Positions 34,415 to 43,016 of a stretch of 64,000 nucleotides of DNA are shown in pieces. The position numbers and the translations under genes are program-made. How positions within the stretch are numbered: the stretch's first letter is position 1; each line of letters starts with the position of its first letter. Source of the stretch: Turneriella sp942492915 (GTDB lineage Bacteria > Spirochaetota > Leptospiria > Turneriellales > Turneriellaceae). The stretch covers positions 992,001 to 1,056,000 of the forward strand of contig OW818662.1 of the NCBI GenBank assembly GCA_942492915.1, given 5' to 3'. Below the pieces are notes generated by a model. It worked only from the letters and a program-made list of their open reading frames with translations, did no database searches and had not been told where the DNA came from.

Positions 34415-35791
34415 ATGGAAATTGAAGTCATCAATCCGGCAACGGAAAAAGTTATCGGCAGAGTTGCAGCGGACGACAAGGCCAGCATCGAGCGCAAGTA
34501 TCAGGCCGCGCGGGCAGCGCAGCCGGCATGGCAGAGCCTTGGCCTCAGGGCGCGTCTTGAAATATTGAAGAGATTTCGCGATCGTGTTGAGAAAGATATC
34601 GACGAAGCGGCGCTTACGCTTACGCGCGACACGGGTAAACCGATCAGCCAGTCGCGTAATGAACTCAAGGGCCTCCTTGGCCGTTTCGATTTTTTCCTCG
34701 CAGAAACTGAAAAAACAATTTCAATCAAAGCCGTGTTTGAAGACGGCACGGCTATGCGCGAAGAAATCGAACACGAGCCGCTCGGCGTGATCGCCAATAT
34801 CTCTGCCTGGAACTACCCGTGGTTTGTTGGTTCGAACGTGTATGTACCCGCACTCTTGACCGGCAATGTGGTATTGTATAAACCATCGGAGTTTGCATTG
34901 CTCTCGGGCCAGCTCATGGCGCGTTACCTGCATGAAGCCGGTGTACCCGCGGATGTCTTTATTTTGATCTCTGGCCGGGGTGAGGCGGGGGCGATTCTTC
35001 TGGAGCAGCCGATCGACGGCATCTTCTTCACCGGGTCAGTGGCGACTGGCCGCAAGATCGCTGAAGCTGCGGCAAAGAAGTTCATCAAGGTGCAGCTCGA
35101 ATTGGGTGGCAAAGACCCGGCATACATCACAGATGATGTTGACGTCAAAGCGGCTGCCGAGGCGACGGCTGACGGCGCAATGTATAATACTGGCCAGAGC
35201 TGTTGCAGCGTCGAGCGCATCTATGTACACGAGAAGGTCTACGATGAGTTTGTGCAGAATTTTGTGTCGACCGTGAAATCTTTTGAGTTGGGCGACCCTG
35301 AATCGAACAATACATACATCGGAGCCCTCACCCGTGGCAAACCGGCCCTGGACTTTCTCGAAGGTCAGGTAACCGATGCTGTCAAAAAGGGCGCTAAGGT
35401 GCTGACCGGCGGCAAAAAGGCCGCAACCGCAAGCGGAGTCTACCTCGAGCCTGCGGTTCTCACCGATGTGAGCCATGAAATGGAAATTATGCGCGATGAG
35501 AGCTTTGGGCCTGTCATCGGTATCATGAAAGTCAAAGATGACGCGGAAGCGCAGAAGCTGATGAATGACACTGACTATGGGCTTACCGCAGCCGTCTATT
35601 GCCGCGACCAGAAGCGCGCGCGCGAAATTCTGAAAGGCGTCAATGCCGGTAGCGCGTACATCAACTGCTGCGATCGGGTGAGCCCGCGTCTGCCGTGGTC
35701 GGGGCGGGGGGTAAGTGGAGTTGGATTGACTCTGTCAACATACGGTATCGAAACGTTTACGCGCCCCAAAGCCTGGCATATTCGCGGTTAA
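34415..35791 (+). CDS. Aldehyde dehydrogenase (NAD(P)+), probable gamma-glutamyl-aldehyde oxidation
   Basis: A 458-residue aldehyde dehydrogenase superfamily member. Segments include NISAWNYPWFVGSNVYVPALLTGN, FTGSVATGRKIAE, ELGGKDPAYI (general-base Glu about 227) and GQSCCSVERIYV with the catalytic Cys at about 263-264. The enzyme oxidises an aldehyde to the acid. In the cluster this would convert gamma-glutamyl-aminoacetaldehyde to gamma-glutamyl-glycine, as PuuC does for the GABA route. Start ATG 34415 follows TAGGGA. The stop lies inside a long palindrome. Confidence 0.9.
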   Translation: MEIEVINPATEKVIGRVAADDKASIERKYQAARAAQPAWQSLGLRARLEILKRFRDRVEKDIDEAALTLTRDTGKPISQSRNELKGLLGRFDFFLAETEKTISIKAVFEDGTAMREEIEHEPLGVIANISAWNYPWFVGSNVYVPALLTGNVVLYKPSEFALLSGQLMARYLHEAGVPADVFILISGRGEAGAILLEQPIDGIFFTGSVATGRKIAEAAAKKFIKVQLELGGKDPAYITDDVDVKAAAEATADGAMYNTGQSCCSVERIYVHEKVYDEFVQNFVSTVKSFELGDPESNNTYIGALTRGKPALDFLEGQVTDAVKKGAKVLTGGKKAATASGVYLEPAVLTDVSHEMEIMRDESFGPVIGIMKVKDDAEAQKLMNDTDYGLTAAVYCRDQKRAREILKGVNAGSAYINCCDRVSPRLPWSGRGVSGVGLTLSTYGIETFTRPKAWHIRG

Positions 35792-35822
35792 CTTGTTGGG
35801 CTTTGCCCAACAAGTTAACCGC
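35784..35822. terminator. Perfect 18-bp palindrome spanning the aldehyde dehydrogenase stop
   Basis: GCGGTTAACTTGTTGGGC (35784-35801) pairs perfectly with 35805-35822 around TTT. The ALDH TAA (35789-35791) lies in the left arm, and the convergent gene stops three bases beyond the right arm. There is no T-tract. It is probably a bidirectional terminator. Confidence 0.65.
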
Positions 35823-35824
35823 AG

Positions 35825-36859
35825 TTAAAAGTGTTCGCGAACCGGTTCGTGCGCGGCGATAAAGGCAAACAGCCGATTGCGTTCGGCGCCATCGAGATCT
35901 ACCGGACGCATCAGCCACATGCCTGCACGGTAGGGGTTGATGCGAATGCGGCAAACCAGCGGATTGTCGGGAAGTTCGAGAGTCATCTCCCAGAATTCCT
36001 GACGTTTCAGAACCCACTGCGGGGGCGCACTGTCGAAACGCATAGAAATAGCCCGGTCTGAAATTCGGTCTGTCGTGCCGGTGAAGATATCAACCGTTGG
36101 AGCTTTTTCATCGCTCACATCACTTTCGTCGGTTTCGTCAAGTTCGGGGTGCGGCCATCGTGCAATAGAGAACGTCAGGCTGGCAACGGTCATCAGGTGC
36201 TGGTCGCCGCGAAACTCAATCGGCCCTTCGTGCTTAAAGATCACAGAAGGCCCGTTCACTTTGAGAATCGATCCCGGAATCAGGTAGCCACCCAGTTGAG
36301 GCCGGTATGCATAAAGGTGCGCTGCCGAAGGAGTCAGCGAAATTTTGTCACTCAGCGTCAGCAGCACCTGATCTTCTTTCTTTCTGATCATCGTAGCAAG
36401 GTACGACTTTTTGCCGATATCGAGAGCGCAAAGCTCACCTTCGCGCAGATCGCTGACATCTTTAACTTCAATACGCGAAGTCGCACCGGGCAATACCTTG
36501 TCGAAGATTTCGACCCGATCATTGCCGGTGATGTTCGGGTGCGCTACCAGGTATTGCTGCAGGCGGCGCGCAAATGCCCGTTGCGAGCCGAGTATTTCTT
36601 CTTGTTCTGCAGACTTGAGCTGTGAGAAAAACTGCTGTGTGAGCTGGTGCTGTGCTTTGGTTAAGCCGCGGTTGAGCACGATCTGCATGAAGCGATTTGA
36701 AAGCGCTTCGCTCGCGCGTTTGCGCCGCAGCCGCCACTGCAGGTAAATGAGACCCAGTACGACGGCCAATAGAAAATAAACCAGGTACCAGAGTGAATGC
36801 GCGTCAAAGCCCGCCAGTTCGAGAGATTTTGGCGTAATCTGCAGCGAGAGGCGAAGCAT
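35825..36859 (-). CDS. One-TM hypothetical protein, possibly PilZ-related
   Basis: A 344-residue protein with an N-terminal membrane helix at about 23-45 (SLWYLVYFLLAVVLGLIYLQW) and a long basic coiled segment, followed by two beta-rich parts (about 115-215 and 240-340). The layout, with a late TTDRISDRAISMRFDSAP segment, is reminiscent of spirochaete PilZ-type proteins, but the RxxxR/DxSxxG c-di-GMP motif is not clear. I treat PilZ as a possibility only. It lies 13 bp after the desaturase gene on the same strand, so the two are probably co-transcribed. Confidence 0.6.
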   Translation of the reverse strand: MLRLSLQITPKSLELAGFDAHSLWYLVYFLLAVVLGLIYLQWRLRRKRASEALSNRFMQIVLNRGLTKAQHQLTQQFFSQLKSAEQEEILGSQRAFARRLQQYLVAHPNITGNDRVEIFDKVLPGATSRIEVKDVSDLREGELCALDIGKKSYLATMIRKKEDQVLLTLSDKISLTPSAAHLYAYRPQLGGYLIPGSILKVNGPSVIFKHEGPIEFRGDQHLMTVASLTFSIARWPHPELDETDESDVSDEKAPTVDIFTGTTDRISDRAISMRFDSAPPQWVLKRQEFWEMTLELPDNPLVCRIRINPYRAGMWLMRPVDLDGAERNRLFAFIAAHEPVREHF

Positions 36860-36872
36860 AGGCGACTAACCG

Positions 36873-37907
36873 TCAGCCTTTCAGGGGTGTCACGCGACTT
36901 TTCAGCAGCGCGATAATTTCATCGCGCGACAGCTTTTTTTCTGACAGGTCTACAAAAAAACGGCTCAGCAGCTTATATTGTTTAGCCATCAGCAGCAGCC
37001 AGATCATAAAGTAGTCGAGTTTGCGAAAAACGATAGAGCGGGTGTTGCGGTAGGTAGAGAGGTTGTCGACAAAATCTGCGGGCATATCGAGAAAATGACG
37101 GTTCATGTTCACATGATGGCCAATGTGGTACCCGTCGTTGAAGCAGCGCTTGTTGTAAGGTGAGTCGATGAACGTGATGCTGTTGAGGTAAGGGTTCGCA
37201 GGGTCGGTAATGTCGACAAAGGCGTGTTGAGTCCAGTTGCCGGCCATAAGCAGAAAGCGGGTTAATCCCCATGGAATGATGAAAACGATCAGCGTGACTT
37301 CGGCGTTGAAGTAGAGACAGGCAGCCATGATGGCGTACCATGACAGTTCGCCGAAAATGGCCTTACGAAAAAGTGGCCAACGGCCGCGTTTCACGAAATA
37401 ATAGCCGAGCGTGAAAATTCCCACCGTTGCAAACGAAATGTAGTAGTGCAGAAATCCCAGAAAACTGTCGCGGCGATATTTGAGCGATGAGCTCAGGTCG
37501 TCTTGCAGATTGTTTTCCGGGTGATGCATGCCCAGATGGTGCGAAAAGTAGGTGTACGGAGTCATGCCGAAGAACAGTGCCAACGCTGCCTGCGGCCAAA
37601 AATTCAAAAAGCGCAGGTGGTAGTGAAACAGCGGGCGGTGTGAAATATTATGGAGCATAAGCGTGTAGGGCCCCAAATAAAAAAGGAAGAGCCCAATGTG
37701 CGCGATACCGAGGTAAAGCCGGTATTGGGGCAGCAGTAAGATCGCAATTGCCATGCCGGGCAGCAAGATACTGAGTTTTATCAGGCAGGTGAAAAGGTCG
37801 ATATCGCGTTCGTCTTTTATGACCGAGAGCACCAGTTTCTTGAGAAATCCGCCAAGGCGAATGCCGGGTTCAACCGGGTCGGCGCCAATCAGTGTGTTTT
37901 CTGCCAT
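36873..37907 (-). CDS. Membrane fatty acid desaturase family protein
   Basis: A 344-residue inner-membrane di-iron enzyme. The three histidine boxes are HNISH (about 86), HHLGMHH (about 123) and DGYHIGHH (about 264), and membrane helices fall near 45-85, 105-120, 150-175 and 190-230. It probably desaturates or hydroxylates membrane acyl chains, or a carotenoid. ATG 37907 is used (MAENTLIGADPVEPG). The downstream one-TM gene follows by 13 bp. Confidence 0.85.
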   Translation of the reverse strand: MAENTLIGADPVEPGIRLGGFLKKLVLSVIKDERDIDLFTCLIKLSILLPGMAIAILLLPQYRLYLGIAHIGLFLFYLGPYTLMLHNISHRPLFHYHLRFLNFWPQAALALFFGMTPYTYFSHHLGMHHPENNLQDDLSSSLKYRRDSFLGFLHYYISFATVGIFTLGYYFVKRGRWPLFRKAIFGELSWYAIMAACLYFNAEVTLIVFIIPWGLTRFLLMAGNWTQHAFVDITDPANPYLNSITFIDSPYNKRCFNDGYHIGHHVNMNRHFLDMPADFVDNLSTYRNTRSIVFRKLDYFMIWLLLMAKQYKLLSRFFVDLSEKKLSRDEIIALLKSRVTPLKG

Positions 37908-37990
37908 GCACAAAAATTAGCGCCAGAGACATGCCGCAAAGGAGAAAACAGCGGACGCCCCGTCAAAAATCTAGCACACGGAATCTGCTT

Positions 37991-38440
37991 ATGAAAAAAA
38001 TATTCATCACTCTCTCGGCTATTCTTGTAGCGGCTCTATTCGGCTGCCACCAAGAACCAGCCGGTGCAGGGGGACACCACCATCACGGTGAAGCGGCAGC
38101 CTCGGTGACTAAACCAGCCAAGAAATTCGCAACCGACGATAATTTGCGGGTGCGCATGACTACAATACTGAACACCATGAAGGCGATGCACGATGCGGCC
38201 GCAAAGGTGAATCTGGCGCAGACCGGAACCAAAATTGAAACCACCGTGCAGGATATTTTCAAAAAATGCAAACTCGAACCCGCAGCGGACGCAGCGATCC
38301 ATCCGATTCTGGCCCAGCTACTGAAGGGTGCTGACCTCTTCAAAAAGGGTAACGAAAACGAAGGGCATGAAATTATCCATAACGCGCTTTTGCGCTACGA
38401 AGATTTCTTCGATCACCCGGGTTTCGGGCACTCGAAGTAA
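37991..38440 (+). CDS. His-rich lipoprotein, helical
   Basis: A 149-residue lipoprotein with signal MKKIFITLSAILVAALFGC and mature N-terminus HQEPAGAGGHHHHGEAAAS, a likely metal-binding tail. The rest is a helical domain (MTTILNTMKAMHDAAAKVNLAQ and KGNENEGHEIIHNALLRYEDFF) like a four-helix bundle, similar in feel to cytochrome b562/c' folds, but without a CxxCH motif. No family is recognised. It is 98 bp upstream of the YeeE-like gene and may work with it, for example in metal or sulfur handling. Confidence 0.65.
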   Translation: MKKIFITLSAILVAALFGCHQEPAGAGGHHHHGEAAASVTKPAKKFATDDNLRVRMTTILNTMKAMHDAAAKVNLAQTGTKIETTVQDIFKKCKLEPAADAAIHPILAQLLKGADLFKKGNENEGHEIIHNALLRYEDFFDHPGFGHSK

Positions 38441-38464
38441 ACGCGCTTTACACCGGGAATTTGT

Positions 38465-38511
38465 ACTGAACTTAACTCTGCGTTCAGTTAATTAGGCGGC
38501 CAGTTCGGCCG
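38465..38511 (+). repeat. Two hairpins in the leader of the YeeE-like gene
   Basis: ACTGAAC (38465-38471) pairs with GTTCAGT (38482-38488), and CGGCC (38497-38501) with GGCCG (38507-38511). Both lie between the lipoprotein stop and the strong GCGGAGGA ribosome binding site. They could attenuate transcription or end the lipoprotein mRNA. Confidence 0.4.
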
Positions 38512-38538
38512 TGAACCAGAACGCGGAGGATCAATTTC

Positions 38539-39036
38539 ATGACAACAGAATACATCTGGCCATTTTGGCTCGGGGGGCTTGCGATCGCTGCAGTCTCTGT
38601 GACGCTCGTCGTCTTGACGGGAAAATTCTTATCGGTGACGCGCGGCTATGCAAGCGTCTGTTCGATCTTTTCGAAACTCAAATTCTTTCAGCGGCCAGAT
38701 TTGGGTGGCCCATTCGGATTTCGTACGTTCTTTACCATCGGCCTGATCGCGGGCGGCGCGCTGGCTGCGGTCACGACGGTCGGCTGGCAGCCGACCTTAG
38801 AGTTCGGCAAATTCAATGAGATATGGGGCACGAGTCTCGGCGTCAAAGCGGCAGTGTTACTCGTCGGCGGTTTTCTCTGGGGTTATGGCTCGCGCATGGC
38901 GAAGGGTTGCACCTCGGGCAATTCCATCTCGGGCCTGTCAAAAGGTTCGCTCGCAAGCCTCGTCGCCACCTGTGGGTTTCTGGTTGCAGGTGTCGCAGTC
39001 ACGTTTGCGATCGCGCAGATTTCGGGGGTAAACTAG
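38539..39036 (+). CDS. YeeE/YedE family protein, N-terminal half-size unit
   Basis: A 165-residue membrane protein with about four helices. It has the family's Cys-containing loop SRMAKGCTSGNSISGLSKGS (about 117-136). YeeE/YedE proteins import thiosulfate or related sulfur species; the conserved cysteines mediate transfer. Here the function is split over two genes as in PmpA/PmpB-type pairs. ATG 38539 is preceded by GGAGGA. The next gene starts inside its stop codon (TAGTG). Confidence 0.83.
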   Translation: MTTEYIWPFWLGGLAIAAVSVTLVVLTGKFLSVTRGYASVCSIFSKLKFFQRPDLGGPFGFRTFFTIGLIAGGALAAVTTVGWQPTLEFGKFNEIWGTSLGVKAAVLLVGGFLWGYGSRMAKGCTSGNSISGLSKGSLASLVATCGFLVAGVAVTFAIAQISGVN

Positions 39037-39434
39037 TGCTGCGCGCGGTATTTCTCGTGCTCGGTGTCGCGTTCGGCTATGTGCTGATTCGTGCCGGCGT
39101 TTCGAGCTATGACGTCATTCGTGATATGTTTCTGCTGAAGTCGTTTCACATGTATGGCGTGCTCGGGGTTGCGGTACCGGTTTCCTTCATCTGCATTCAA
39201 CTTTGGAAAAAATTCGGCGGCAAACCGGTTCTGGGCGGTGAGACTGACTGGAGCATCGAAACGGTATCGAAGAAGCATGTGATCGGCGGGCTCATGTCAG
39301 GGGCAGGGTGGGCGCTCACCGGTGCCTGCCCGGGGCCCGCGCTCGCGATCTTGGGTTATGGTTTGTTGTCAGGCGGATTTATAGTTGCAGGAATTTTTCT
39401 CGGCACCTACATCTACGCGCGTTTTCAGGATTAG
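39036..39434 (+). CDS. YeeE/YedE family protein, partner half-size unit
   Basis: A 132-residue membrane protein beginning at GTG 39036, overlapping the stop of its partner by one base. It has the second cysteine motif in GWALTGACPGPALAILGYGLLSGG (about 90-113). The two proteins together make up one full-length YeeE/YedE transporter. The reading frame is open to 38823, but the start at 39036 is where family-like sequence begins. This is a genuine two-gene arrangement rather than a frameshift, because each half is complete. Confidence 0.82.
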   Translation: MLRAVFLVLGVAFGYVLIRAGVSSYDVIRDMFLLKSFHMYGVLGVAVPVSFICIQLWKKFGGKPVLGGETDWSIETVSKKHVIGGLMSGAGWALTGACPGPALAILGYGLLSGGFIVAGIFLGTYIYARFQD

Positions 39435-39444
39435 TTCGGCACCT

Positions 39445-39470
39445 CGGCAGTTCGCGGTAGCGAACTGCCG
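39445..39470. terminator. Palindrome between YedE-like and XRE-cupin genes
   Basis: CGGCAGTTCGC (39445-39455) and GCGAACTGCCG (39460-39470) pair perfectly around GGTA, between convergent stops at 39434 and 39479. Confidence 0.6.
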
Positions 39471-39478
39471 GGACGATT

Positions 39479-40126
39479 TTAGACCCGTTTCTCGGCATAC
39501 GTCATGACGAGAAACGCGCGGCATTCTTTCGAGCCGGTGTTGCGGTAGATATGCGCGACATCGGCGACGAAATAAATAGAGTCGCCTTCTTTTAAGAGCG
39601 TCTTCTGGCCACTCACTTCAATTTCTAGTTCGCCCTCGGCGATCGCAATATTTTCTGCCGTACCGGGTGGGTGCGCGACAGCCTTTTCGACGCAGCCGGC
39701 CTTAAAATTCAGTTCATAAAATTCGACGCGCCGTGGAATATCAAGCGGGAACAGCGCCTTCGAAATGAAACTACCCTTCTGCGAAGAAAGTATCTTGCTG
39801 TCAGATTTGCGAATCACCTGCAGCTGTGCGTCGGTGCGCTTGCTGATGAGCGCCGCGAACGGCACGTCGAGCGCGCGTGCAATTTTCCAGAGCACGTTGA
39901 TCGACGGGGCGCTGCGCGCCTGTTCGATCTGGCTGAGCATAGCCTTTGAAACGCCTGAAAGGTTCGCCAGCTTATCGAGTGACAGGTCGAGATCGCCTCT
40001 GAGCCGTTTCACGTTCTCTGCGACGACCCCGGTGAGGTTTTCTGCCGCGGCCGGTTTTTCACCGCCGGTGGCTTTGCTCTTTTTCAGTGGTTTCGCTGCG
40101 CCCGCCGCGGGCTGCTTTTCTTTCAT
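39479..40126 (-). CDS. XRE-family regulator with C-terminal cupin domain
   Basis: A 215-residue transcription factor. The first 35 residues are a charged Lys/Ala/Gly tail. The helix-turn-helix lies at about 40-90 (RLRGDLDLSLDKLANLSGVS then SQIEQARSAPSINVLWKIA), and a cupin sensor domain follows from about 135 (GTAENIAIAEGELEIEVSGQ to EGDSIYFVADVAHIYRNTG). This is the layout of PuuR and similar amine or sulfur metabolism regulators. It is divergent from the porin and sulfate genes, the nearest likely targets; the amine cluster 4 kb upstream is another candidate. I use ATG 40126. Confidence 0.87.
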   Translation of the reverse strand: MKEKQPAAGAAKPLKKSKATGGEKPAAAENLTGVVAENVKRLRGDLDLSLDKLANLSGVSKAMLSQIEQARSAPSINVLWKIARALDVPFAALISKRTDAQLQVIRKSDSKILSSQKGSFISKALFPLDIPRRVEFYELNFKAGCVEKAVAHPPGTAENIAIAEGELEIEVSGQKTLLKEGDSIYFVADVAHIYRNTGSKECRAFLVMTYAEKRV

Positions 40127-40258
40127 GGAATGCCATGGTTCGAAACCCGCTTCAATCAATAAAGCCAAAAGGGGCCGGTGCAGCAGAGACTACAAAAAAA
40201 GCGCATGGACGCTTTAACGAAAAATAATCCGTTTTAGTTGACGGCTCGTCTGTTATAA

Positions 40259-40407
40259 CGAACAAGAGTTCGTGAGCTTCGAAATCCTTTTTGTGCCCCT
40301 GCCAGCCCATTATAGCTGCTGCTGTTCTGAATCATTCGGTTTATCCGGGATAATTCAGAACTAACGTGTTTTCTGCATTGCCCCGGGCAAGCCGGGGCAA
40401 TGCAGAA
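40259..40407 (+). promoter_or_regulatory. Regulatory region ahead of the sulfate/porin operon
   Basis: The 321-bp gap (40127-40447) has no gene. It holds CGAAC-AAGA-GTTCG (40259-40272), GTTCTGAAT (40324-40332) pairing with ATTCAGAAC (40353-40361), and a 16-bp perfect stem 40371-40386/40392-40407 with loop GCAAG. The last ends 40 bp before the porin ATG, with no T-tract. It may be an operator for the XRE-cupin protein or an attenuator. No SAM or other riboswitch consensus was recognised. Confidence 0.5.
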
Positions 40408-40447
40408 TTGGCAGCGTCCCTTCAAGAATTTGCCTTAGAGGAGCTAG

Positions 40448-41980
40448 ATGTGTAAGAATATCAAATCTTTGATCTTTGCAACGCTCGCACTGCCTGAGTT
40501 AATATTAGCTCAGGTGAGCATGCGCGAATCGCACTACGTCGAACGCCGCAGTTATGGAACAAAGCGCATCGATGGCACGAGACCCGAGTATGCCGTGCGC
40601 CTGAGTGAAACCTGCATTGGCATTTTCAAAAATGTCGATTGGCTGATTGCCGGTGCCGATTACCGCTACCGGCATGAATACCGTTATAACGATCTACGGC
40701 GACCTAATGCGACTGCGGTTGCCGGCCCCAACGCAGTGGCGCCAGAAACCGATACCCCGGCGCTGCTCAGAACGCGGCTCTTTCTGAAAGTCGAAAATAT
40801 TCTCGATCCGTTTAGGGTCACTGTCGAGCTCGAAGATGCGCGGCGCTATCCGTTTTTTGACCCTGCAAGCGACCCGACGCATAACGTGAGAAATCCGCCT
40901 TATGCGCGTGATGACCGCGACTTCAATACTGTCGAACCGATTCAGGCATTCGGCGAACTCTATTTCAAGAACCTGTTTGGTTATGACCGGCCGCTGCATG
41001 TGCGCGTGGGCAGGCAGGCAATCGAGTTTCTTGACCGCCGCCTGATTGGCCTTAATGAATGGCGCAACACCACCAATACGTTTCAGGGTGTGCGTACGAC
41101 GATCGGCCAAGAGAAAAATAACTGGTATCTTGAGCTACTGGCGTTTCAGCCGCTCGTGCGCTATCTCGAAAAGCTCGACCAGCCGCAGAGTAAGCAGTGG
41201 TTCTATGGCGCGATTCTTTCTATTCAGCAATGGTCGCACATCGCGACAATTCAGCCATATTATCTCGGTTTGCAGCAAGACCGGCAGCGCCCGACGGCTC
41301 ATGCGCCCGAGTTAATTTCGCGGCAGTACCAGAATATTCACACGGCAGGTATTCGGGCGTATGCGGTGATCGGCAAGACGGGCTTCGATTATGATGTCTC
41401 TTACACCAATCAATTCGGTATCGACCAACTTGCCGATAATGGAACCATCCGCAATCAAAATGCGTTCTATACAACGGCAGAGCTCGGTTACACGTTCAAA
41501 CACAGCTGGAAACCCAGGCTCGGTGCCTTCTACGGTTATGTATCAGGCGATCTCGACCGCAACGATCAGACGCAGAACCGGTTCAATCGTTTGTTCGGGT
41601 TTGCACGCCCTTGGTCATCGCACGACTATTTTCAGCTCGAGAACCTGAACACGCCGAAAATCGTGCTCGAATTCGAACCGTTCGAAAAACTAAAAGTCGA
41701 TACGGCGTACGCGCAATACTGGGTGGCGAGCCCCAAAGACCGCTGGAACAATTCGGGTATTCTGAACACGGCCAGTGCAGCGGGCAACGTCAACACCGAT
41801 GCGAAGATCGGCGACGAGTTTAATATGCGCATCCGCTATCCGTTTCCGCACCTGAAAGTGAATGTGGGCTATGCCTATTTTAAGCCGGGGTCTTACACGA
41901 CGAAATTTTTGCGCGGCGGCGACTCGCATTTTGCCTACTTCGAAGTTTCTGCGGTGCTGCTCGAAAAGACAACGCATTGA
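40448..41980 (+). CDS. Alginate-export-type outer-membrane porin
   Basis: A 510-residue exported protein with signal MCKNIKSLIFATLALPELILA and a long beta-rich body. Tyr-, Arg- and Asp-rich strands such as GADYRYRHEYRYNDLRR and LHVRVGRQAIEF fit an alginate export (AlgE-like, PF13372) barrel of about 18 strands. Such proteins transport anionic compounds. It lies directly before sbp-cysTWA, so it may be a dedicated outer-membrane channel for sulfate or related anions. The ribosome binding site AGAGGAG is strong. Confidence 0.75.
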   Translation: MCKNIKSLIFATLALPELILAQVSMRESHYVERRSYGTKRIDGTRPEYAVRLSETCIGIFKNVDWLIAGADYRYRHEYRYNDLRRPNATAVAGPNAVAPETDTPALLRTRLFLKVENILDPFRVTVELEDARRYPFFDPASDPTHNVRNPPYARDDRDFNTVEPIQAFGELYFKNLFGYDRPLHVRVGRQAIEFLDRRLIGLNEWRNTTNTFQGVRTTIGQEKNNWYLELLAFQPLVRYLEKLDQPQSKQWFYGAILSIQQWSHIATIQPYYLGLQQDRQRPTAHAPELISRQYQNIHTAGIRAYAVIGKTGFDYDVSYTNQFGIDQLADNGTIRNQNAFYTTAELGYTFKHSWKPRLGAFYGYVSGDLDRNDQTQNRFNRLFGFARPWSSHDYFQLENLNTPKIVLEFEPFEKLKVDTAYAQYWVASPKDRWNNSGILNTASAAGNVNTDAKIGDEFNMRIRYPFPHLKVNVGYAYFKPGSYTTKFLRGGDSHFAYFEVSAVLLEKTTH

Positions 41981-42017
41981 CGCTGTGTTTTGTGTGCAAG
42001 ATCTGGTGTTCGCTATA

Positions 42018-43010
42018 ATGAAAAAAAGTCTGTTAGCCTTTGGTCTGCTGGCGGTAATTGCCTGCGGGGGAAAAAAATCAGGTCGTGAGATTCTGAACGT
42101 TTCGTACGACCCGACACGCGAGTTCTACCGCGACTTCAATGCAGCGTTTGCCAACCATTGGAAGAGTGGCCACCCGGGCGAAGATATTCTGTTTCGCATG
42201 TCTCACGGCGGCAGCGGCAAGCAGGCGCGTTCGGTGATCGACGGCCTCAAGGCCGACGTCGTGACGCTCGCGCTTTCGGCAGACATCGACACAATCGCCG
42301 CCGAGGCAAAGCTGCTGCCGGCTGACTGGCAGAAACAGCTGCAGAAGAACAGCGCGCCTTATACATCGACGATCGTCTTTCTCGTGAGGGCGGGAAATCC
42401 TAAAAATATTCGTGATTGGAACGACCTCGTGCGCCCCGGCGTTTCAGTAATTACTCCCAACCCCAAAACCTCGGGCGGCGCCCGCTGGAACTATCTTGCT
42501 GCGTATGCCTTTGCTCTGAAAACGCATGCCAGCTCAGATGCGAAAGCAAAAGAGTTTATCGCCGCTCTCCTTAAGAACGTCGCGGTGCTCGATACCGGGG
42601 CGCGTGGTGCGACCACAACCTTCACGCAGCGCAAGATCGGCGATGTGTTGATTGCCTGGGAAAACGAAGCCTACCTCGCGGTGAAAGAGCTGGGTGCAGG
42701 CCTTGAGATCGTGACACCGTCACTCAGCATTCTCGCTGAGCCAGCGGTTGCGCTCGTCACAGAAAATGCTCGCGCAAACGGCACGACCGAACTTGCGGGG
42801 GCGTACCTGCAATACCTTTATTCAGACGAAGGGCAAAACCTCGCCGGCCGCCACTATTTTCGCCCGACAAATGCCGCGATCGCAAAGCAGCAGGCATTCA
42901 TCAAACCTCTGAAACTTGTAACAGTGGGCGACACGTTCGGCGGCTGGGCAAAGGCGAACAAAACGCACTTTGCTGATGGTGGGGTGTTTGATCAGATCTA
43001 TGGAAAATGA
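42018..43010 (+). CDS. Sulfate/thiosulfate-binding lipoprotein
   Basis: A 330-residue periplasmic substrate-binding protein for sulfate or thiosulfate ABC import. The N-terminus MKKSLLAFGLLAVIAC is a lipoprotein signal. Family segments are ILNVSYDPTREFYRDFN, SHGGSGKQARSVIDGLKADV, VTPNPKTSG-like VITPNPKTSGGARWNY and SDEGQNLAGRHYFRP. It heads the sbp-cysT-cysW-cysA transporter, seven bases before cysT. ATG 42018 is used; the open frame extends upstream inside the porin gene but is not coding. Confidence 0.92.
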   Translation: MKKSLLAFGLLAVIACGGKKSGREILNVSYDPTREFYRDFNAAFANHWKSGHPGEDILFRMSHGGSGKQARSVIDGLKADVVTLALSADIDTIAAEAKLLPADWQKQLQKNSAPYTSTIVFLVRAGNPKNIRDWNDLVRPGVSVITPNPKTSGGARWNYLAAYAFALKTHASSDAKAKEFIAALLKNVAVLDTGARGATTTFTQRKIGDVLIAWENEAYLAVKELGAGLEIVTPSLSILAEPAVALVTENARANGTTELAGAYLQYLYSDEGQNLAGRHYFRPTNAAIAKQQAFIKPLKLVTVGDTFGGWAKANKTHFADGGVFDQIYGK

Positions 43011-43016
43011 CCGGGC

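Noticed and set aside
38539..39434. Possible frameshift splitting one YeeE/YedE gene
   Set aside because: Both halves have their own start and a complete motif, joined by a TAGTG overlap, as in natural two-gene pairs.
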